The notes below the pieces were generated by a model. That model was given only the letters and a program-made list of their open reading frames with translations, ran no database searches and was not told where the DNA came from. 64,000 bases of DNA from Flavobacterium indicum GPTSA100-9 = DSM 17447. Its GTDB lineage: Bacteria; Bacteroidota; Bacteroidia; Flavobacteriales; Flavobacteriaceae. The translations under genes were made by a program, and so were the position numbers. Position 1 is the first letter of the stretch. Each line of letters opens with the position of its first letter. Shown one piece after another: positions 49,768 through 58,725 of the stretch. The stretch is taken from assembly GCF_000455605.1 (NCBI RefSeq), contig NC_017025.1, forward strand, positions 868,001 through 932,000. Reading direction: 5' to 3'.

Positions 49768-50880
49768 TTATTTTTTATACGGTTGGTTTACTAATTTTTC
49801 AAATTCTTTTTTGTTAAAAGCTTTTTCCGCAATGCCGTCATAGAATTTCATCACATTTCCATTCCATAAATACACTACACCAGGGGTATCTTTACCTGAT
49901 CCTAATTTTGTCCAAAACGGAATAATGTCGATAATTTTATAAGGGAATTGATGTCCAACAAATTGGAAGAATTCCGGAATTTTTTCAGCTTCTTCATCCA
50001 TAAAAATAATTCGAACTTCAGGGAAATCTTTATATTTTTTACGCATGGCATTTAATTCTTTCGCAGTTTCTCTACAATGTTCACATCCAGGAACAAAGAA
50101 GCAAAATATTTTTTTACCCTTATCAATGTCAGCATAATACTCGGCATAACCCGATTTTGTTGGCTTTGGTTCAGCTGCCTTTATTGTTTCTTCAATAACA
50201 CTTTTTGTTTTTATGGTGTCTTTTACTTCTGTTGATGTTTCTTTAGTCGCATTACTGTCATTGGCTACAAATGAAGTGTCAATTGATGTATTTATTGTGT
50301 TAAAATTGATATTGTTTGTTGTGCTTCCAAGTGAACTCGCTCTCATAGGTGCTAACATGAAAATTCCTAAAATGCAACCTAAAGTAACGGTTGTTAATAT
50401 CCAGAAATTTGATTTAGCATCTGGAGCAAGTAATTTCCATAACCAAACTAATAAACCAATAGCAATAATGTTTTTAATGATGGCTTCAACGGGAGTCATC
50501 GGTAATAATTCCCCAAAACAACCACAATTACCAACATTTCCGCTAACAAAAGTTTCGTAACTTAAATGTAAAATAAAAATACCCAAAAGGGCTATGGTTG
50601 CCGGTATAGTAATCTTTTTTAAATAATGATTATGAAGTAATAAAAAGCCTAAAGCAAATTCAATTCCAATTAAAGTTCTTGAAAAGTAAGGGGCTATTCC
50701 TTCAGAAAAACCAAGTGGATATAATTGTTTTACTTCAAATGTAGAAATAGCAAAATTGGGTGAAAAATCGATAAATGGAAATTCGGGTATCCAACCTTTA
50801 GCGATTTTTGCTAATGCTGATACTAAAAATAATACTGCAACAACAATTCTTATAGTCCAAATTTGTGTTTCTTTCTTCAT
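49768..50880 (-). CDS. MauE/DoxX membrane protein fused to a thioredoxin-like domain
   Basis: A 370-aa protein. The N-terminal four-helix membrane part (about 8-150) carries GNCGCFGELLP (Cys 119, Cys 121), the vicinal Cys typical of MauE-like redox proteins. A fifth helix and a Thr/Ser/Lys-rich linker (about 185-245) lead to a C-terminal thioredoxin-like domain with CEHC (Cys 266, Cys 269). This resembles the BT_3928-type protein found upstream of tpiA in Bacteroidota. It probably passes reducing power across the membrane to the adjacent thioredoxin lipoprotein; inference. Confidence 0.82.
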   Translation of the reverse strand: MKKETQIWTIRIVVAVLFLVSALAKIAKGWIPEFPFIDFSPNFAISTFEVKQLYPLGFSEGIAPYFSRTLIGIEFALGFLLLHNHYLKKITIPATIALLGIFILHLSYETFVSGNVGNCGCFGELLPMTPVEAIIKNIIAIGLLVWLWKLLAPDAKSNFWILTTVTLGCILGIFMLAPMRASSLGSTTNNINFNTINTSIDTSFVANDSNATKETSTEVKDTIKTKSVIEETIKAAEPKPTKSGYAEYYADIDKGKKIFCFFVPGCEHCRETAKELNAMRKKYKDFPEVRIIFMDEEAEKIPEFFQFVGHQFPYKIIDIIPFWTKLGSGKDTPGVVYLWNGNVMKFYDGIAEKAFNKKEFEKLVNQPYKK

Positions 50881-50899
50881 AGTTTACTTTTGATTTTCA

Positions 50900-50907
50900 C
50901 AAATGTA
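50900..50907 (-). promoter_or_regulatory. -7 element for redox-tpiA cluster
   Basis: TACATTTG on the minus strand, 19 bp from the ATG at 50880. Confidence 0.5.
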
Positions 50908-50944
50908 AAAAGGCTTTTTGAGTTTCTATGTTAATGACTTGTTA

Positions 50945-51484
50945 TTAAAATCGCTTCATTAATATTAATGCAAAAACCGAATAATTAATCATGTCTTGGT
51001 AATTCGCATCAATTCCTTCAGAAACTAAAGTTTTTCCTTTATTGTCTTCTATTTGTTTTACTCGTAATAATTTTTGAATAATTAAATCGGTCAATGAACT
51101 CACTCGCATATCGCGCCATGCTTCTCCATAATCATGATTTTTATCTTCCATTAATTTTTTTGTAAGCGCTACTTTTTCATAATATAGCTGAATGGCTTCC
51201 TCCGCTGATAAATCGGGTTGAGTTGCCACGCCTTTATCCATCTGAATTAAAGCCATTAAACAATAATTAATAATACCGATGAATTCAGAAGCTTCGTCTT
51301 CATCTACTTTTCTTACATCGTTTTCTTGTAAACTTCTAATGCGTTGTGCTTTAATGAAAATTTGATCCGTTAAAGAAGGCAAACGTAAAACGCGCCAAGC
51401 TGTTCCGTAATCATGTGCTTTTTTTGAGAATAAATCGCGACAAATCGCAATTACTTTATCAAATTGTTCAGAGGTATTCGTCAT
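50945..51484 (-). CDS. DUF1599 domain-containing protein
   Basis: A 179-aa protein made of two copies of the DUF1599 unit: KKAHDYGTAWRVLRLPSLTDQI...INYCLMALIQM and DKNHDYGEAWRDMRVSSLTDLI...INYSVFALILM. Function is unknown; the conserved HDYG...W pattern suggests a ligand- or metal-binding site per unit. The start at 51484 (MTNTSEQ) is preferred over 51511, which would overlap both promoter elements. Confidence 0.85.
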   Translation of the reverse strand: MTNTSEQFDKVIAICRDLFSKKAHDYGTAWRVLRLPSLTDQIFIKAQRIRSLQENDVRKVDEDEASEFIGIINYCLMALIQMDKGVATQPDLSAEEAIQLYYEKVALTKKLMEDKNHDYGEAWRDMRVSSLTDLIIQKLLRVKQIEDNKGKTLVSEGIDANYQDMINYSVFALILMKRF

Positions 51485-51493
51485 TATTTGCGT

Positions 51494-51501
51494 TATATTT
51501 G
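51494..51501 (+). promoter_or_regulatory. -7 element for folP
   Basis: TATATTTG, 28 bp from the folP ATG. It is the mirror image of 51509-51516. Confidence 0.55.
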
Positions 51502-51508
51502 TAATCAC

Positions 51509-51516
51509 CAAATATA
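51509..51516 (-). promoter_or_regulatory. -7 element for DUF1599 gene
   Basis: TATATTTG on the minus strand, 24 bp from the ATG at 51484; only 7 bp separate it from the folP element. Confidence 0.55.
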
Positions 51517-51529
51517 AGTAAAAAATAGT

Positions 51530-52357
51530 ATGTCAACAATAAACTGCAAAGGAAGACTTATCGATTTATCAACACCAAAGGTAATGGGGATTTTAAATGT
51601 GACTCCCGATTCTTTTTTTGATGGGGGTACGCTAAAAAATGCCGATGAAGTGGTTCAAAAAGTAGAAAAGATGTTGGATGAAGGGGCTGATTTTATTGAC
51701 TTAGGAGGTTATTCAAGTCGGCCAGGAGCTGCATTTGTTTCTGTGGAAGAAGAATTGAATAGGGTAGTACCCATTGTTGAAATTTTGGTTGAAAAATTTT
51801 CAGATATTTTAATTTCTATTGATACTTTTCGAAGTGATGTAGCTCAAAAAGCCATAGAAGCGGGTGCGGCGATGATTAATGATATTTCAGCGGGAATGTT
51901 AGATGAGAATATGATTCCTACAGTAGCAAAATTGCAAGTTCCCTACATTATGATGCATATGCGAGGCACACCTCAAACCATGCAAACATTAACAGATTAT
52001 AACGATATTATTAAAGATATTAATTTTTATTTTTCTGAACGTTGTGCTTTGGCACGAAGTTTTGGTTTGAATGATATCATTATCGATCCTGGATTTGGTT
52101 TTGCTAAAACAACTGAACAAAATTTTGAATTATTACATAAAATGGAATTGTTGCAAATGACAGGATTACCAATTTTAGCAGGAATATCGAGAAAATCAAT
52201 GATATATAAAACCTTGCAAACTACACCGGATAAGGCGTTAAATGGAACAACTTTTTTGCATGCCTTTTGTTTGCAAAAAGGGGCTTCTATTTTACGTGTT
52301 CACGATGTGAAAGAAGCGGTGGAGTGCGTGAAATTAATTAGCCAATTTGGCAATTAG
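51530..52357 (+). CDS. folP: Dihydropteroate synthase
   Basis: A 275-aa TIM-barrel enzyme joining pterin pyrophosphate with p-aminobenzoate, the sulfonamide target. Motifs: ILNVTPDSFFDGG, LGGYSSRPGA, SIDTFRSDVA, NDISAG, MMHMRGTPQTMQ, DPGFGFAKT and SRKSMI. Complete. Divergently transcribed from the DUF1599 gene with a 45-bp shared gap. Confidence 0.96.
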   Translation: MSTINCKGRLIDLSTPKVMGILNVTPDSFFDGGTLKNADEVVQKVEKMLDEGADFIDLGGYSSRPGAAFVSVEEELNRVVPIVEILVEKFSDILISIDTFRSDVAQKAIEAGAAMINDISAGMLDENMIPTVAKLQVPYIMMHMRGTPQTMQTLTDYNDIIKDINFYFSERCALARSFGLNDIIIDPGFGFAKTTEQNFELLHKMELLQMTGLPILAGISRKSMIYKTLQTTPDKALNGTTFLHAFCLQKGASILRVHDVKEAVECVKLISQFGN

Positions 52358-52369
52358 ATAATTGCCTTA

Positions 52370-52843
52370 TTAACTATGATGATACGGCTCATTGTTTAAA
52401 ATAGTAAAGCTTCTATAAATTTGTTCAATCACAAATAAACGCACCATTTGATGGGAAAATGTCATTTGCGATAAGGAAACTTTGCCTTGTGCTTTTTGAT
52501 ACACTTCTTCCGAAAATCCATAAGGGCCACCAATAACAAAAGCTAATGTTTTAATTCCAGAATTCATTTTCTTCTGTAAAAAATCGGAAAAACCAACACT
52601 ATTGAATTCCTTCCCATTTTCATCTAAAACAATCAATTGGTCGGTTGGGGATAATTTTGATAAAATCAATTGTCCTTCTTTGATTTTTTGTTCACTTTCT
52701 GATAAGTTTTTTACATTCTTGATATCCGGAATGATATCTAATTCAAATTTTACATAAAATCCCAATCGTTTGGTGTATTCATCTATTAAAGCTTGTAGAT
52801 TCTTATTATCGGTTTTACCTATTGCAATAAGTTTAATGTTCAT
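52370..52843 (-). CDS. rlmH: 23S rRNA (pseudouridine-1915 N3) methyltransferase
   Basis: A 157-aa SPOUT methyltransferase with the trefoil-knot signature FVIGGPYGFSEEVYQKAQGKVSLSQMTFSHQMVRLFVIEQIYRSFTILNNEPYHHS at the C terminus. Acts on helix 69 of 23S rRNA in assembled ribosomes. Converges on folP with 12 bp between stops. Confidence 0.96.
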   Translation of the reverse strand: MNIKLIAIGKTDNKNLQALIDEYTKRLGFYVKFELDIIPDIKNVKNLSESEQKIKEGQLILSKLSPTDQLIVLDENGKEFNSVGFSDFLQKKMNSGIKTLAFVIGGPYGFSEEVYQKAQGKVSLSQMTFSHQMVRLFVIEQIYRSFTILNNEPYHHS

Positions 52844-52887
52844 TTTAATTTAGAATTTAGAAATATGAATTCAGAAATTTTTAAAAT

Positions 52888-52924
52888 AAAAATGCAGAAC
52901 ATATAATTAAATTCTGCATTTTTC
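52888..52924. terminator. Terminator of yebC, inside longer inverted repeat
   Basis: AAATGCAGAA-...-TTCTGCATTT with A/T runs. Outer arms (about 52865-52877 and 52930-52942, AATTCAGAAATT-type) extend the symmetry and resemble the repeat at 48451-48492. Confidence 0.75.
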
Positions 52925-52945
52925 TAAATTCTAATTTCTGAATTA

Positions 52946-53656
52946 TTATTCTGCCATGGTATGGAAAACGTTCATTACATCATCGTCTTCCTCTATTTTT
53001 TCTAATAACTTCTCCACATCAGCAACTTGCTCAGGAGTTAATTCTTTGGTTACTTGTGCAATACGATCAAATCCAGAAGATAAAATCTCTAAGCCTCTGT
53101 TTTCTAATTCTTTTTGAATGGATCCAAAACTTTCAAAAGGCGCATACATTACAATACCGTCTTCATCAGCAAAAATTTCTTCTACCCCAAAGTCAATCAT
53201 TTCTAATTCTAACTCTTCTACATCTTGACCTTCTGCCGGAATACGGAAGTTACACGTATGGTCAAACATAAATTCAACCGAACCCTGTGTGCCTAGAGTT
53301 CCATTACATTTGTTGAAATAACTTCTAATATTAGCAACCGTTCTGTTGTTATTGTCGGTTGCAGTTTCAATTAAAATAGCAATCCCATGTGGAGCATAGC
53401 CTTCAAATAAAACTTCTTTATAGTTAGCAGTATCTTTGTCAGATGCTTTTTTTATTGCTCTTTCAATATTGTCTTTAGGCATGTTAGCTGCCTTTGCATT
53501 TTGTATTACGGCACGTAAACGCGAGTTTGTTTCAGGATTTGGACCGCCTTCTTTAACTGCCATTACAATGTCTTTACCAATTTTAGTAAATGTTTTTGCC
53601 ATAGCGCCCCAACGCTTCATTTTACGGGCTTTTCTAAATTCAAATGCTCTTCCCAT
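52946..53656 (-). CDS. YebC/PmpR family protein
   Basis: A 236-aa protein with MGRAFEFRKARKMKRWGAMAKTFTKIGKDI at its start and MPKDNIERAIKKA, LFEGYAPHGIAILIETATDNNNRT, which define the YebC family. Members have been described as DNA-binding regulators and more recently as ribosome-associated factors easing polyproline stalls. -7 element at 53703-53710. Confidence 0.94.
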   Translation of the reverse strand: MGRAFEFRKARKMKRWGAMAKTFTKIGKDIVMAVKEGGPNPETNSRLRAVIQNAKAANMPKDNIERAIKKASDKDTANYKEVLFEGYAPHGIAILIETATDNNNRTVANIRSYFNKCNGTLGTQGSVEFMFDHTCNFRIPAEGQDVEELELEMIDFGVEEIFADEDGIVMYAPFESFGSIQKELENRGLEILSSGFDRIAQVTKELTPEQVADVEKLLEKIEEDDDVMNVFHTMAE

Positions 53657-53702
53657 TTCTATATGAGTTTATGTTTGTATAACAAATCTTAAATATTGAT
53701 TG

Positions 53703-53710
53703 CAAATTTA
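53703..53710 (-). promoter_or_regulatory. -7 element for yebC
   Basis: TAAATTTG on the minus strand, 46 bp from the ATG. Confidence 0.45.
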
Positions 53711-53725
53711 AGAAATATTAAGAAA

Positions 53726-53748
53726 TAAAAAAAGAGGCCTAAGCCTCT
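53726..53748 (-). terminator. Terminator overlapping DUF2752 stop
   Basis: On the minus strand AAGAGGCTTAGGCCTCTT is followed by a T run. The stop codon lies inside the hairpin. Confidence 0.8.
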
Positions 53749-54074
53749 TTTGGATAAGTTAGTTTGCCAATAAATCCCGGCATCCTTTTACCTTGTATAT
53801 CATAAATAGCTTTTACCCAAAGCACTCCCATCATTGGAAATACGATAAAAGATAATTTATTAAAATTCCAAGCACCATTAAAGTCAAAATGTAAAAGATG
53901 CATAATAGCTTTTGTTAAACCACAAGCATAACATTCTATTCCAGCCAATTGCACTGATAAACAAATGCTTTCACCTTTGTCGAAAAAATCTATAGGAAAA
54001 AACAATAAAGCTATTGGTGCTATAATAGTTATAATATTTGTGATGTAAAAAAGTAGTTTACGGACTAAACTCAT
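53739..54074 (-). CDS. DUF2752 small membrane protein
   Basis: A 111-aa protein with two or three membrane helices and the family core GIECYACGLTKAIMHLLHFDFNGAWNFNKLSFIVFP (Cys pair and HFDFNGAW). Function unknown. Follows the TM2 gene by 9 bp, a pairing typical of Bacteroidota. Confidence 0.87.
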   Translation of the reverse strand: MSLVRKLLFYITNIITIIAPIALLFFPIDFFDKGESICLSVQLAGIECYACGLTKAIMHLLHFDFNGAWNFNKLSFIVFPMMGVLWVKAIYDIQGKRMPGFIGKLTYPKEA

Positions 54075-54083
54075 TATTAATTA

Positions 54084-54443
54084 TTATAGTGTTTTAGTAT
54101 AACTTCCGTTTTTAGGTTGTAAGTCTCCAGTAATAATTCTGATTAAATCAATAAGAGACCAAATGCCACATCCACCAAGAGTTAACAATTGAACAATACC
54201 TTGCCAAGTGTAACCTAAATAAAATCTGTGGATTCCTATACCACCTACAACAAGACATAAAATTAAAGCAATAACTTGGCTTTTTCCTTCTGCAGCAGCA
54301 GCTGGTGAAGTAAATTCGTCTTTTTGATTTTCTATAACAGTTGTGTTGTTTGTTGTTGTTCTCTCAACAGGGAAAGAAGCATAAGAAACTGTTAAAGCTC
54401 CGAATACGAACATTAAAAGGGTTAAAAATAATTTGATTTTCAT
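54084..54443 (-). CDS. TM2 domain-containing protein
   Basis: A 119-aa protein with signal peptide or N-terminal helix (1-22), a short Thr/Asn-rich region and a TM2 domain (about 58-110): GGIGIHRFYLGYTWQGIVQLLTLGGCGIWSLIDLIRI. Two membrane helices. Function unknown. -7 element TATTTTTG on the minus strand at 54467-54474. Confidence 0.9.
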   Translation of the reverse strand: MKIKLFLTLLMFVFGALTVSYASFPVERTTTNNTTVIENQKDEFTSPAAAAEGKSQVIALILCLVVGGIGIHRFYLGYTWQGIVQLLTLGGCGIWSLIDLIRIITGDLQPKNGSYTKTL

Positions 54444-54466
54444 AATAAAAATGTTTTAGTTTGTAG

Positions 54467-54474
54467 CAAAAATA
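54467..54474 (-). promoter_or_regulatory. -7 element for TM2-DUF2752 pair
   Basis: TATTTTTG on the minus strand, 23 bp from the ATG. Confidence 0.5.
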
Positions 54475-54496
54475 TTAATTCTAACTAAATTAACAA

Positions 54497-55384
54497 ATGA
54501 ATAAACTAAAAATTTTAATATTTCTTTTACATTTTATCTTTAATGTTGCAGAAGCTCAAACCAATTATGAGTTTTATGGAATTATTAAACTAAATGGCAA
54601 TGATAAGTCGGTAATAACTTACAGGTTGGTTTTTGGTGAAAACAAAGGTATTATCAATGGGTATTCAATTACAGATCTTGATGGAGCAAATGAAACGAAG
54701 AATATAATTAAAGGAACTTACAATAAAAAAACGAAAGTATTTGAATTTAAAGAAAACGAAATTCTATATACTAAATCTAAATTTTCCGAAAGCGCTTTTT
54801 GTTTTGTGAATTTTTCTGGTAAAGTTAAATTAGTTCAAAATACAAGTAAATTAGAAGGTGATTTTAAAGGATTATTTAAAAATAAGACCAAATGCATTGA
54901 TGGTACTTTGCAACTTATAGGAAGTAATAAAATTTATAATCTTGTTACTAAAGTCAATAAAAAGATTCAAAAGTCAAAAAAGATAGATGAATCTTCAAAA
55001 CAAAAATATAATACTGTTAAAATGTTAGATAGTTTAAAAATTAATAAATTATCTAAAAATCAAAATTTAAATGTTTTTTGGGAGTCTTCCACTGCTAAAA
55101 TTGAAATTTGGGACAATGGACAAGAAGACGGAGACCGAATTAATTTGTTTCATAATGGGAAATTAATTTTGAGTGATTATTTAGTTTCCAATACAAAAAA
55201 AGTTCTCACTATAAAATTAGGTTCTGCGAATGATGTGTTTAAAATTGTTGCTTTAAATGAAGGTAAAATTAAGCCTAATACAGCAAAACTTGAATTTATT
55301 GATAAAGAGCGTAGTTTTGAACTTTTAGCAACCTTAAATAAGGAAGAAGAAGCGTCAATAACTATTATAAAAAAAGAGCCATAG
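54497..55384 (+). CDS. Secreted protein of unknown function
   Basis: A 295-aa protein with signal peptide (about 1-21, AEAQ). The first part is a beta-rich lipocalin-like region (YEFYGIIKLNGNDKSVITYRLVFGENKGIINGYSITD...IIKGTYNKKTKVFEFKENEI). A Lys/Ser-rich stretch near 150-175 links to a second beta domain (IEIWDNGQEDGDRINLFHNGKLILSDYLV) that resembles a C2/pro-convertase-like sandwich. No enzyme motif seen. It converges on gcvT. Confidence 0.7.
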   Translation: MNKLKILIFLLHFIFNVAEAQTNYEFYGIIKLNGNDKSVITYRLVFGENKGIINGYSITDLDGANETKNIIKGTYNKKTKVFEFKENEILYTKSKFSESAFCFVNFSGKVKLVQNTSKLEGDFKGLFKNKTKCIDGTLQLIGSNKIYNLVTKVNKKIQKSKKIDESSKQKYNTVKMLDSLKINKLSKNQNLNVFWESSTAKIEIWDNGQEDGDRINLFHNGKLILSDYLVSNTKKVLTIKLGSANDVFKIVALNEGKIKPNTAKLEFIDKERSFELLATLNKEEEASITIIKKEP

Positions 55385-55394
55385 GCTCTTTTTT
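55369..55394. terminator. Convergent terminator, unknown gene and gcvT
   Basis: AAAAAAAGAGCC-ATA-GGCTCTTTTTTT; it overlaps the ends of both genes. Confidence 0.88.
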
Positions 55395-56476
55395 TATTTC
55401 TTATAAAATGGCATTTTCACCACTTTTGCTTTAATGTCTTTATTTCTGATTCGAATATAAATTTCTGAATCAACTGCTGCTAATTCTGTTGGAACATATC
55501 CCATGCCAATAGCTTTGCCTAAAGAAGGTGATTGTGTACCCGAAGTTACGATTCCTACTACATTTCCATTAGCATCTGCAATTTCGTAATCATGACGAGG
55601 AATCCCTCTTTCGATTAATTCAAATCCGACTAATTTACGAGTTACACCAGCTTCTTTTTGCTTTTTTAAATTATCAGAATTGGTAAATTCTTTGTCGAAT
55701 TTTGTAATCCATCCTAAACCTGCTTCTAAAGGAGAAGTTGTATCGTTGATGTCGTTTCCGTATAAACAGAAGCCCATTTCCAAGCGTAAAGTATCACGAG
55801 CAGCTAATCCAATTGGTTTAATTCCAAAAGCTGCACCAGCTTCAAATACTTTGTTCCAAACCGTTTCTGCATCTTCGTTTTTGAAATAAATCTCGAAACC
55901 ACCAGAACCTGTATAACCAGTTGCTGAAATAATAACGTCTTTTATTCCTGCAAATTCACCAATTTGGAATGTGTAATATCCCATATTTGTTAAATCAATA
56001 GCTGTTAATGATTGCATTGCTTCAGCTGCTTTCGGACCTTGAATGGCTAATAAAGAATACGCATCAGAGTTGTTAATCATTTCAACTCCTAAGTCGTTGT
56101 GTTGAGCAATCCAATTCCAATCTTTTTCAATATTAGAGGCGTTTACCACTAACATGTAGTGATTGTCCGCAATTTTGTATACAATTAAATCATCAACAAT
56201 TCCTCCTTCATTATTAGGTAAACAAGAATATTGTGCTTTCCCATCGACTAATTTTGAAGCATCGTTTGAAGTCACTTTCTGTATAAGAGCTAACGCATTT
56301 TCACCTTTAAGGAAAAATTCACCCATGTGCGATACATCAAAAACGCCAACGCCATTTCTTACGGTTTCATGTTCTACATTTACTCCTTCGTATTGTAAAG
56401 GCATATTGTAACCTGCAAATGGAACCATTTTTGCTCCTAATTTTTCGTGAACTGCTGTTAGTGCTGTATTTTTCAT
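55394..56476 (-). CDS. gcvT: Aminomethyltransferase (glycine cleavage T protein)
   Basis: A 360-aa folate-dependent enzyme of glycine cleavage. [44 protein letters not shown] and [16 protein letters not shown] [18 protein letters not shown] are as in GcvT. It acts with the lipoamide dehydrogenase encoded at 61308-62711; the other gcv genes are not in the window. Confidence 0.96.
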   Translation of the reverse strand: MKNTALTAVHEKLGAKMVPFAGYNMPLQYEGVNVEHETVRNGVGVFDVSHMGEFFLKGENALALIQKVTSNDASKLVDGKAQYSCLPNNEGGIVDDLIVYKIADNHYMLVVNASNIEKDWNWIAQHNDLGVEMINNSDAYSLLAIQGPKAAEAMQSLTAIDLTNMGYYTFQIGEFAGIKDVIISATGYTGSGGFEIYFKNEDAETVWNKVFEAGAAFGIKPIGLAARDTLRLEMGFCLYGNDINDTTSPLEAGLGWITKFDKEFTNSDNLKKQKEAGVTRKLVGFELIERGIPRHDYEIADANGNVVGIVTSGTQSPSLGKAIGMGYVPTELAAVDSEIYIRIRNKDIKAKVVKMPFYKK

Positions 56477-56642
56477 TTTAATTGAACTATAAATTTTGAG
56501 TGGCTAATTTATGCAAATTTCTTAAAAAAGGGGTCACAAATTGGATAAATATTGTTAATCATTTAAAAATGGAAGTTTCTTATTAACAATTGTTGTATTT
56601 TTAAATGATTTTGTTGAATTTTGGCAACTTATTCATAAAAAA

Positions 56643-58139
56643 ATGGAACATACACATTATATAAGTTCATCATTATTAACAATTGAGGAGGTAAACGAAA
56701 TTGTTTTTCAAGGGAAAAAACTAGCGCTTTCAGAAGAAGCAAAAGTTAATATAGCGAAGTGCCGTCAGTATTTAGATGATAAAATGCAAACGCAAAGCGA
56801 ACCTATTTATGGGATTAATACAGGTTTTGGTTCGTTGTGTAATGTAAAAATCTCCAATGAGAATTTATCTAAATTACAAGAAAACTTAATGAAATCACAT
56901 GCCTGTGGTACAGGAGAAGAAGTGCCACACGATATAGTGAAAATCATGTTGTTTCTGAAAATACAATCCCTAAGTTATGGAAATTCGGGAGTGCAAGTGG
57001 AAACTGTTGAACGCTTACTCGATTTTTATAACCTTGATATTTTGCCCGTAGTTTATACACAAGGTTCTTTAGGGGCTTCGGGAGATTTATCTCCTTTGGC
57101 TCATTTATGTTTACCTTTAATTGCTGAAGGGGAGGTGTATTATGATGGATTCCGTCAGCCGGCACATAAAGTTTTAGGTAAATTAAATTTAAAACCGATT
57201 ACTTTAAAATCAAAAGAAGGATTGGCCTTGTTAAACGGTACACAGTTTATGAATGCTTATGGCGTGTATAATTTAATTCAAGCTCAAAAATTAGCGTATT
57301 TGGCCGATTTAATTGGTGCGGTTTCTTTAGAAGGATTTGATGGTCGAAAAGAGCCATTTACGGATTTAATTCATTTGGTTCGACCGCACAAAGGTCAAGT
57401 AACTACTGCAGCTCGAATGTTAGAATTTTTAGAGGGAAGTGAAATCATCGCTCAATCAAAAAAACACGTTCAAGATCCGTATTCCTTCCGTTGTATTCCG
57501 CAAGTTCATGGCGCTACGAAGGATACCATTGACTTTGTTAAAAAAGTATTTACTACTGAAATTAATTCAGTTACCGATAATCCGAATATTTTTGTTGGTG
57601 AAGATATTATTGTGTCAGGAGGGAATTTTCATGGACAACCGTTAGCTTTGGCGCTGGATTATTTAGGAATTGCATTAGCTGAATTAGGAAATATTTCAGA
57701 AAGAAGAACGTATCAATTGATATCGGGATTAAGAGAATTGCCAGCTTTTTTAGTGAGTGATCCAGGGTTAAATTCCGGATTTATGATTCCGCAATATACT
57801 GCTGCTAGTATTGTAAGTCAGAATAAACAATTGGCCACACCTGCGAGTATTGATAGCATTGTTTCGAGTAACGGACAAGAAGATCATGTGAGTATGGGAG
57901 CAAATGGAGCGACAAAGACGTTTAAAATTGTTGAAAATGTGGAACGTATTTTAGCTATTGAACTGTTTAATGCAACGCAAGCTTTAGAATTCAGAAGACC
58001 TTTAAGGTCAAGTGAATTTATTGAGATGTTTGTTAAAGCGTATCGAGATGAAGTTCCTTTTGTAGATGAAGATCGAATTTTACATTATGATATTGAAAAA
58101 TCAATCCACTTCTTGAAAAGTTTTCAAGTGGAAGAATAA
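56643..58139 (+). CDS. hutH: Histidine ammonia-lyase
   Basis: A 498-aa enzyme converting histidine to urocanate. The Ala-Ser-Gly triad that forms the MIO cofactor is at 145-147 (GSLGASGDLSPLAH), and YGINTGFG and GNFHGQPLA are conserved. It stands alone, without hutU/hutI/hutG alongside; those may be elsewhere. The upstream TTTTG-rich region has no perfect -7 match. Confidence 0.94.
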   Translation: MEHTHYISSSLLTIEEVNEIVFQGKKLALSEEAKVNIAKCRQYLDDKMQTQSEPIYGINTGFGSLCNVKISNENLSKLQENLMKSHACGTGEEVPHDIVKIMLFLKIQSLSYGNSGVQVETVERLLDFYNLDILPVVYTQGSLGASGDLSPLAHLCLPLIAEGEVYYDGFRQPAHKVLGKLNLKPITLKSKEGLALLNGTQFMNAYGVYNLIQAQKLAYLADLIGAVSLEGFDGRKEPFTDLIHLVRPHKGQVTTAARMLEFLEGSEIIAQSKKHVQDPYSFRCIPQVHGATKDTIDFVKKVFTTEINSVTDNPNIFVGEDIIVSGGNFHGQPLALALDYLGIALAELGNISERRTYQLISGLRELPAFLVSDPGLNSGFMIPQYTAASIVSQNKQLATPASIDSIVSSNGQEDHVSMGANGATKTFKIVENVERILAIELFNATQALEFRRPLRSSEFIEMFVKAYRDEVPFVDEDRILHYDIEKSIHFLKSFQVEE

Positions 58140-58144
58140 GAAAA

Positions 58145-58172
58145 CAGCCTTTAGATTTCTAAAGGCTTTTTT
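58145..58172. terminator. Convergent terminator, hutH and DUF1304
   Basis: AGCCTTTA-GATTTC-TAAAGGCT with A and T runs; serves both strands. Confidence 0.85.
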
Positions 58173-58176
58173 GTTT

Positions 58177-58542
58177 TTAAATTTTTAATAGAATTGCAAT
58201 TATTCCTAATAAAGCGGGTAAGGCTTGAACCAATAATATTCGTTTTGAAGCAGAATAAGCACCATATAATCCGGCTACAAAAACGCAGCTCAAGAAAAAT
58301 AAAGCAATATTTTTACTCCAAATTTCATCTGAGATTACTAACGACCAAATTAATCCGGCGGCTAAAAATCCGTTATACAAACCTTGATTGGCAGCCATAG
58401 CCTTGGTTGGTTCAAACAAATCTTTTGGAAAAGTTTTAAATACTTTTTTTCCTGTAGTTGTCCAAGCAAACATTTCTAGCCAAAGGATATAAAGGTGTAA
58501 AAGGGCGACACCTCCTACAATAATTTTACTAGTTATTTCCAT
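58177..58542 (-). CDS. DUF1304 membrane protein
   Basis: A 121-aa four-helix membrane protein: LHLYILWLEMFAWTTTGKKVF and NQGLYNGFLAAGLIW are the DUF1304 signature. Function unknown. Overlaps the preceding mini membrane protein by 14 bp; last gene of the rimK operon. Confidence 0.87.
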   Translation of the reverse strand: MEITSKIIVGGVALLHLYILWLEMFAWTTTGKKVFKTFPKDLFEPTKAMAANQGLYNGFLAAGLIWSLVISDEIWSKNIALFFLSCVFVAGLYGAYSASKRILLVQALPALLGIIAILLKI

Positions 58543-58717
58543 TGCTTTTTTTTATTAAAAGGTAAATTAAAAAAACTATTGCTAGTACTTCAAGTAGAGT
58601 TCCTGTAATGAGTATGGAATTCGCACCCGGCCAATGCATTAACTTAAATAAACTGCCAATTATAGTAATTGCCAATCCAACAAGAAAAAAAATCAATGGT
58701 ACTAAAAATACTTTCAT
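58529..58717 (-). CDS. Mini membrane protein, GldL-like helix pair
   Basis: A 62-aa protein with two membrane helices. The connecting motif LFKLMHWPGANSILITG resembles the first helix pair of the gliding motor protein GldL (FKIQHWPGA...LTIG). It lacks GldL's long cytoplasmic/periplasmic tail, so it cannot be a full motor stator. Function unknown. Confidence 0.72.
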   Translation of the reverse strand: MKVFLVPLIFFLVGLAITIIGSLFKLMHWPGANSILITGTLLEVLAIVFLIYLLIKKSNGNN

Positions 58718-58725
58718 TATAAAAT

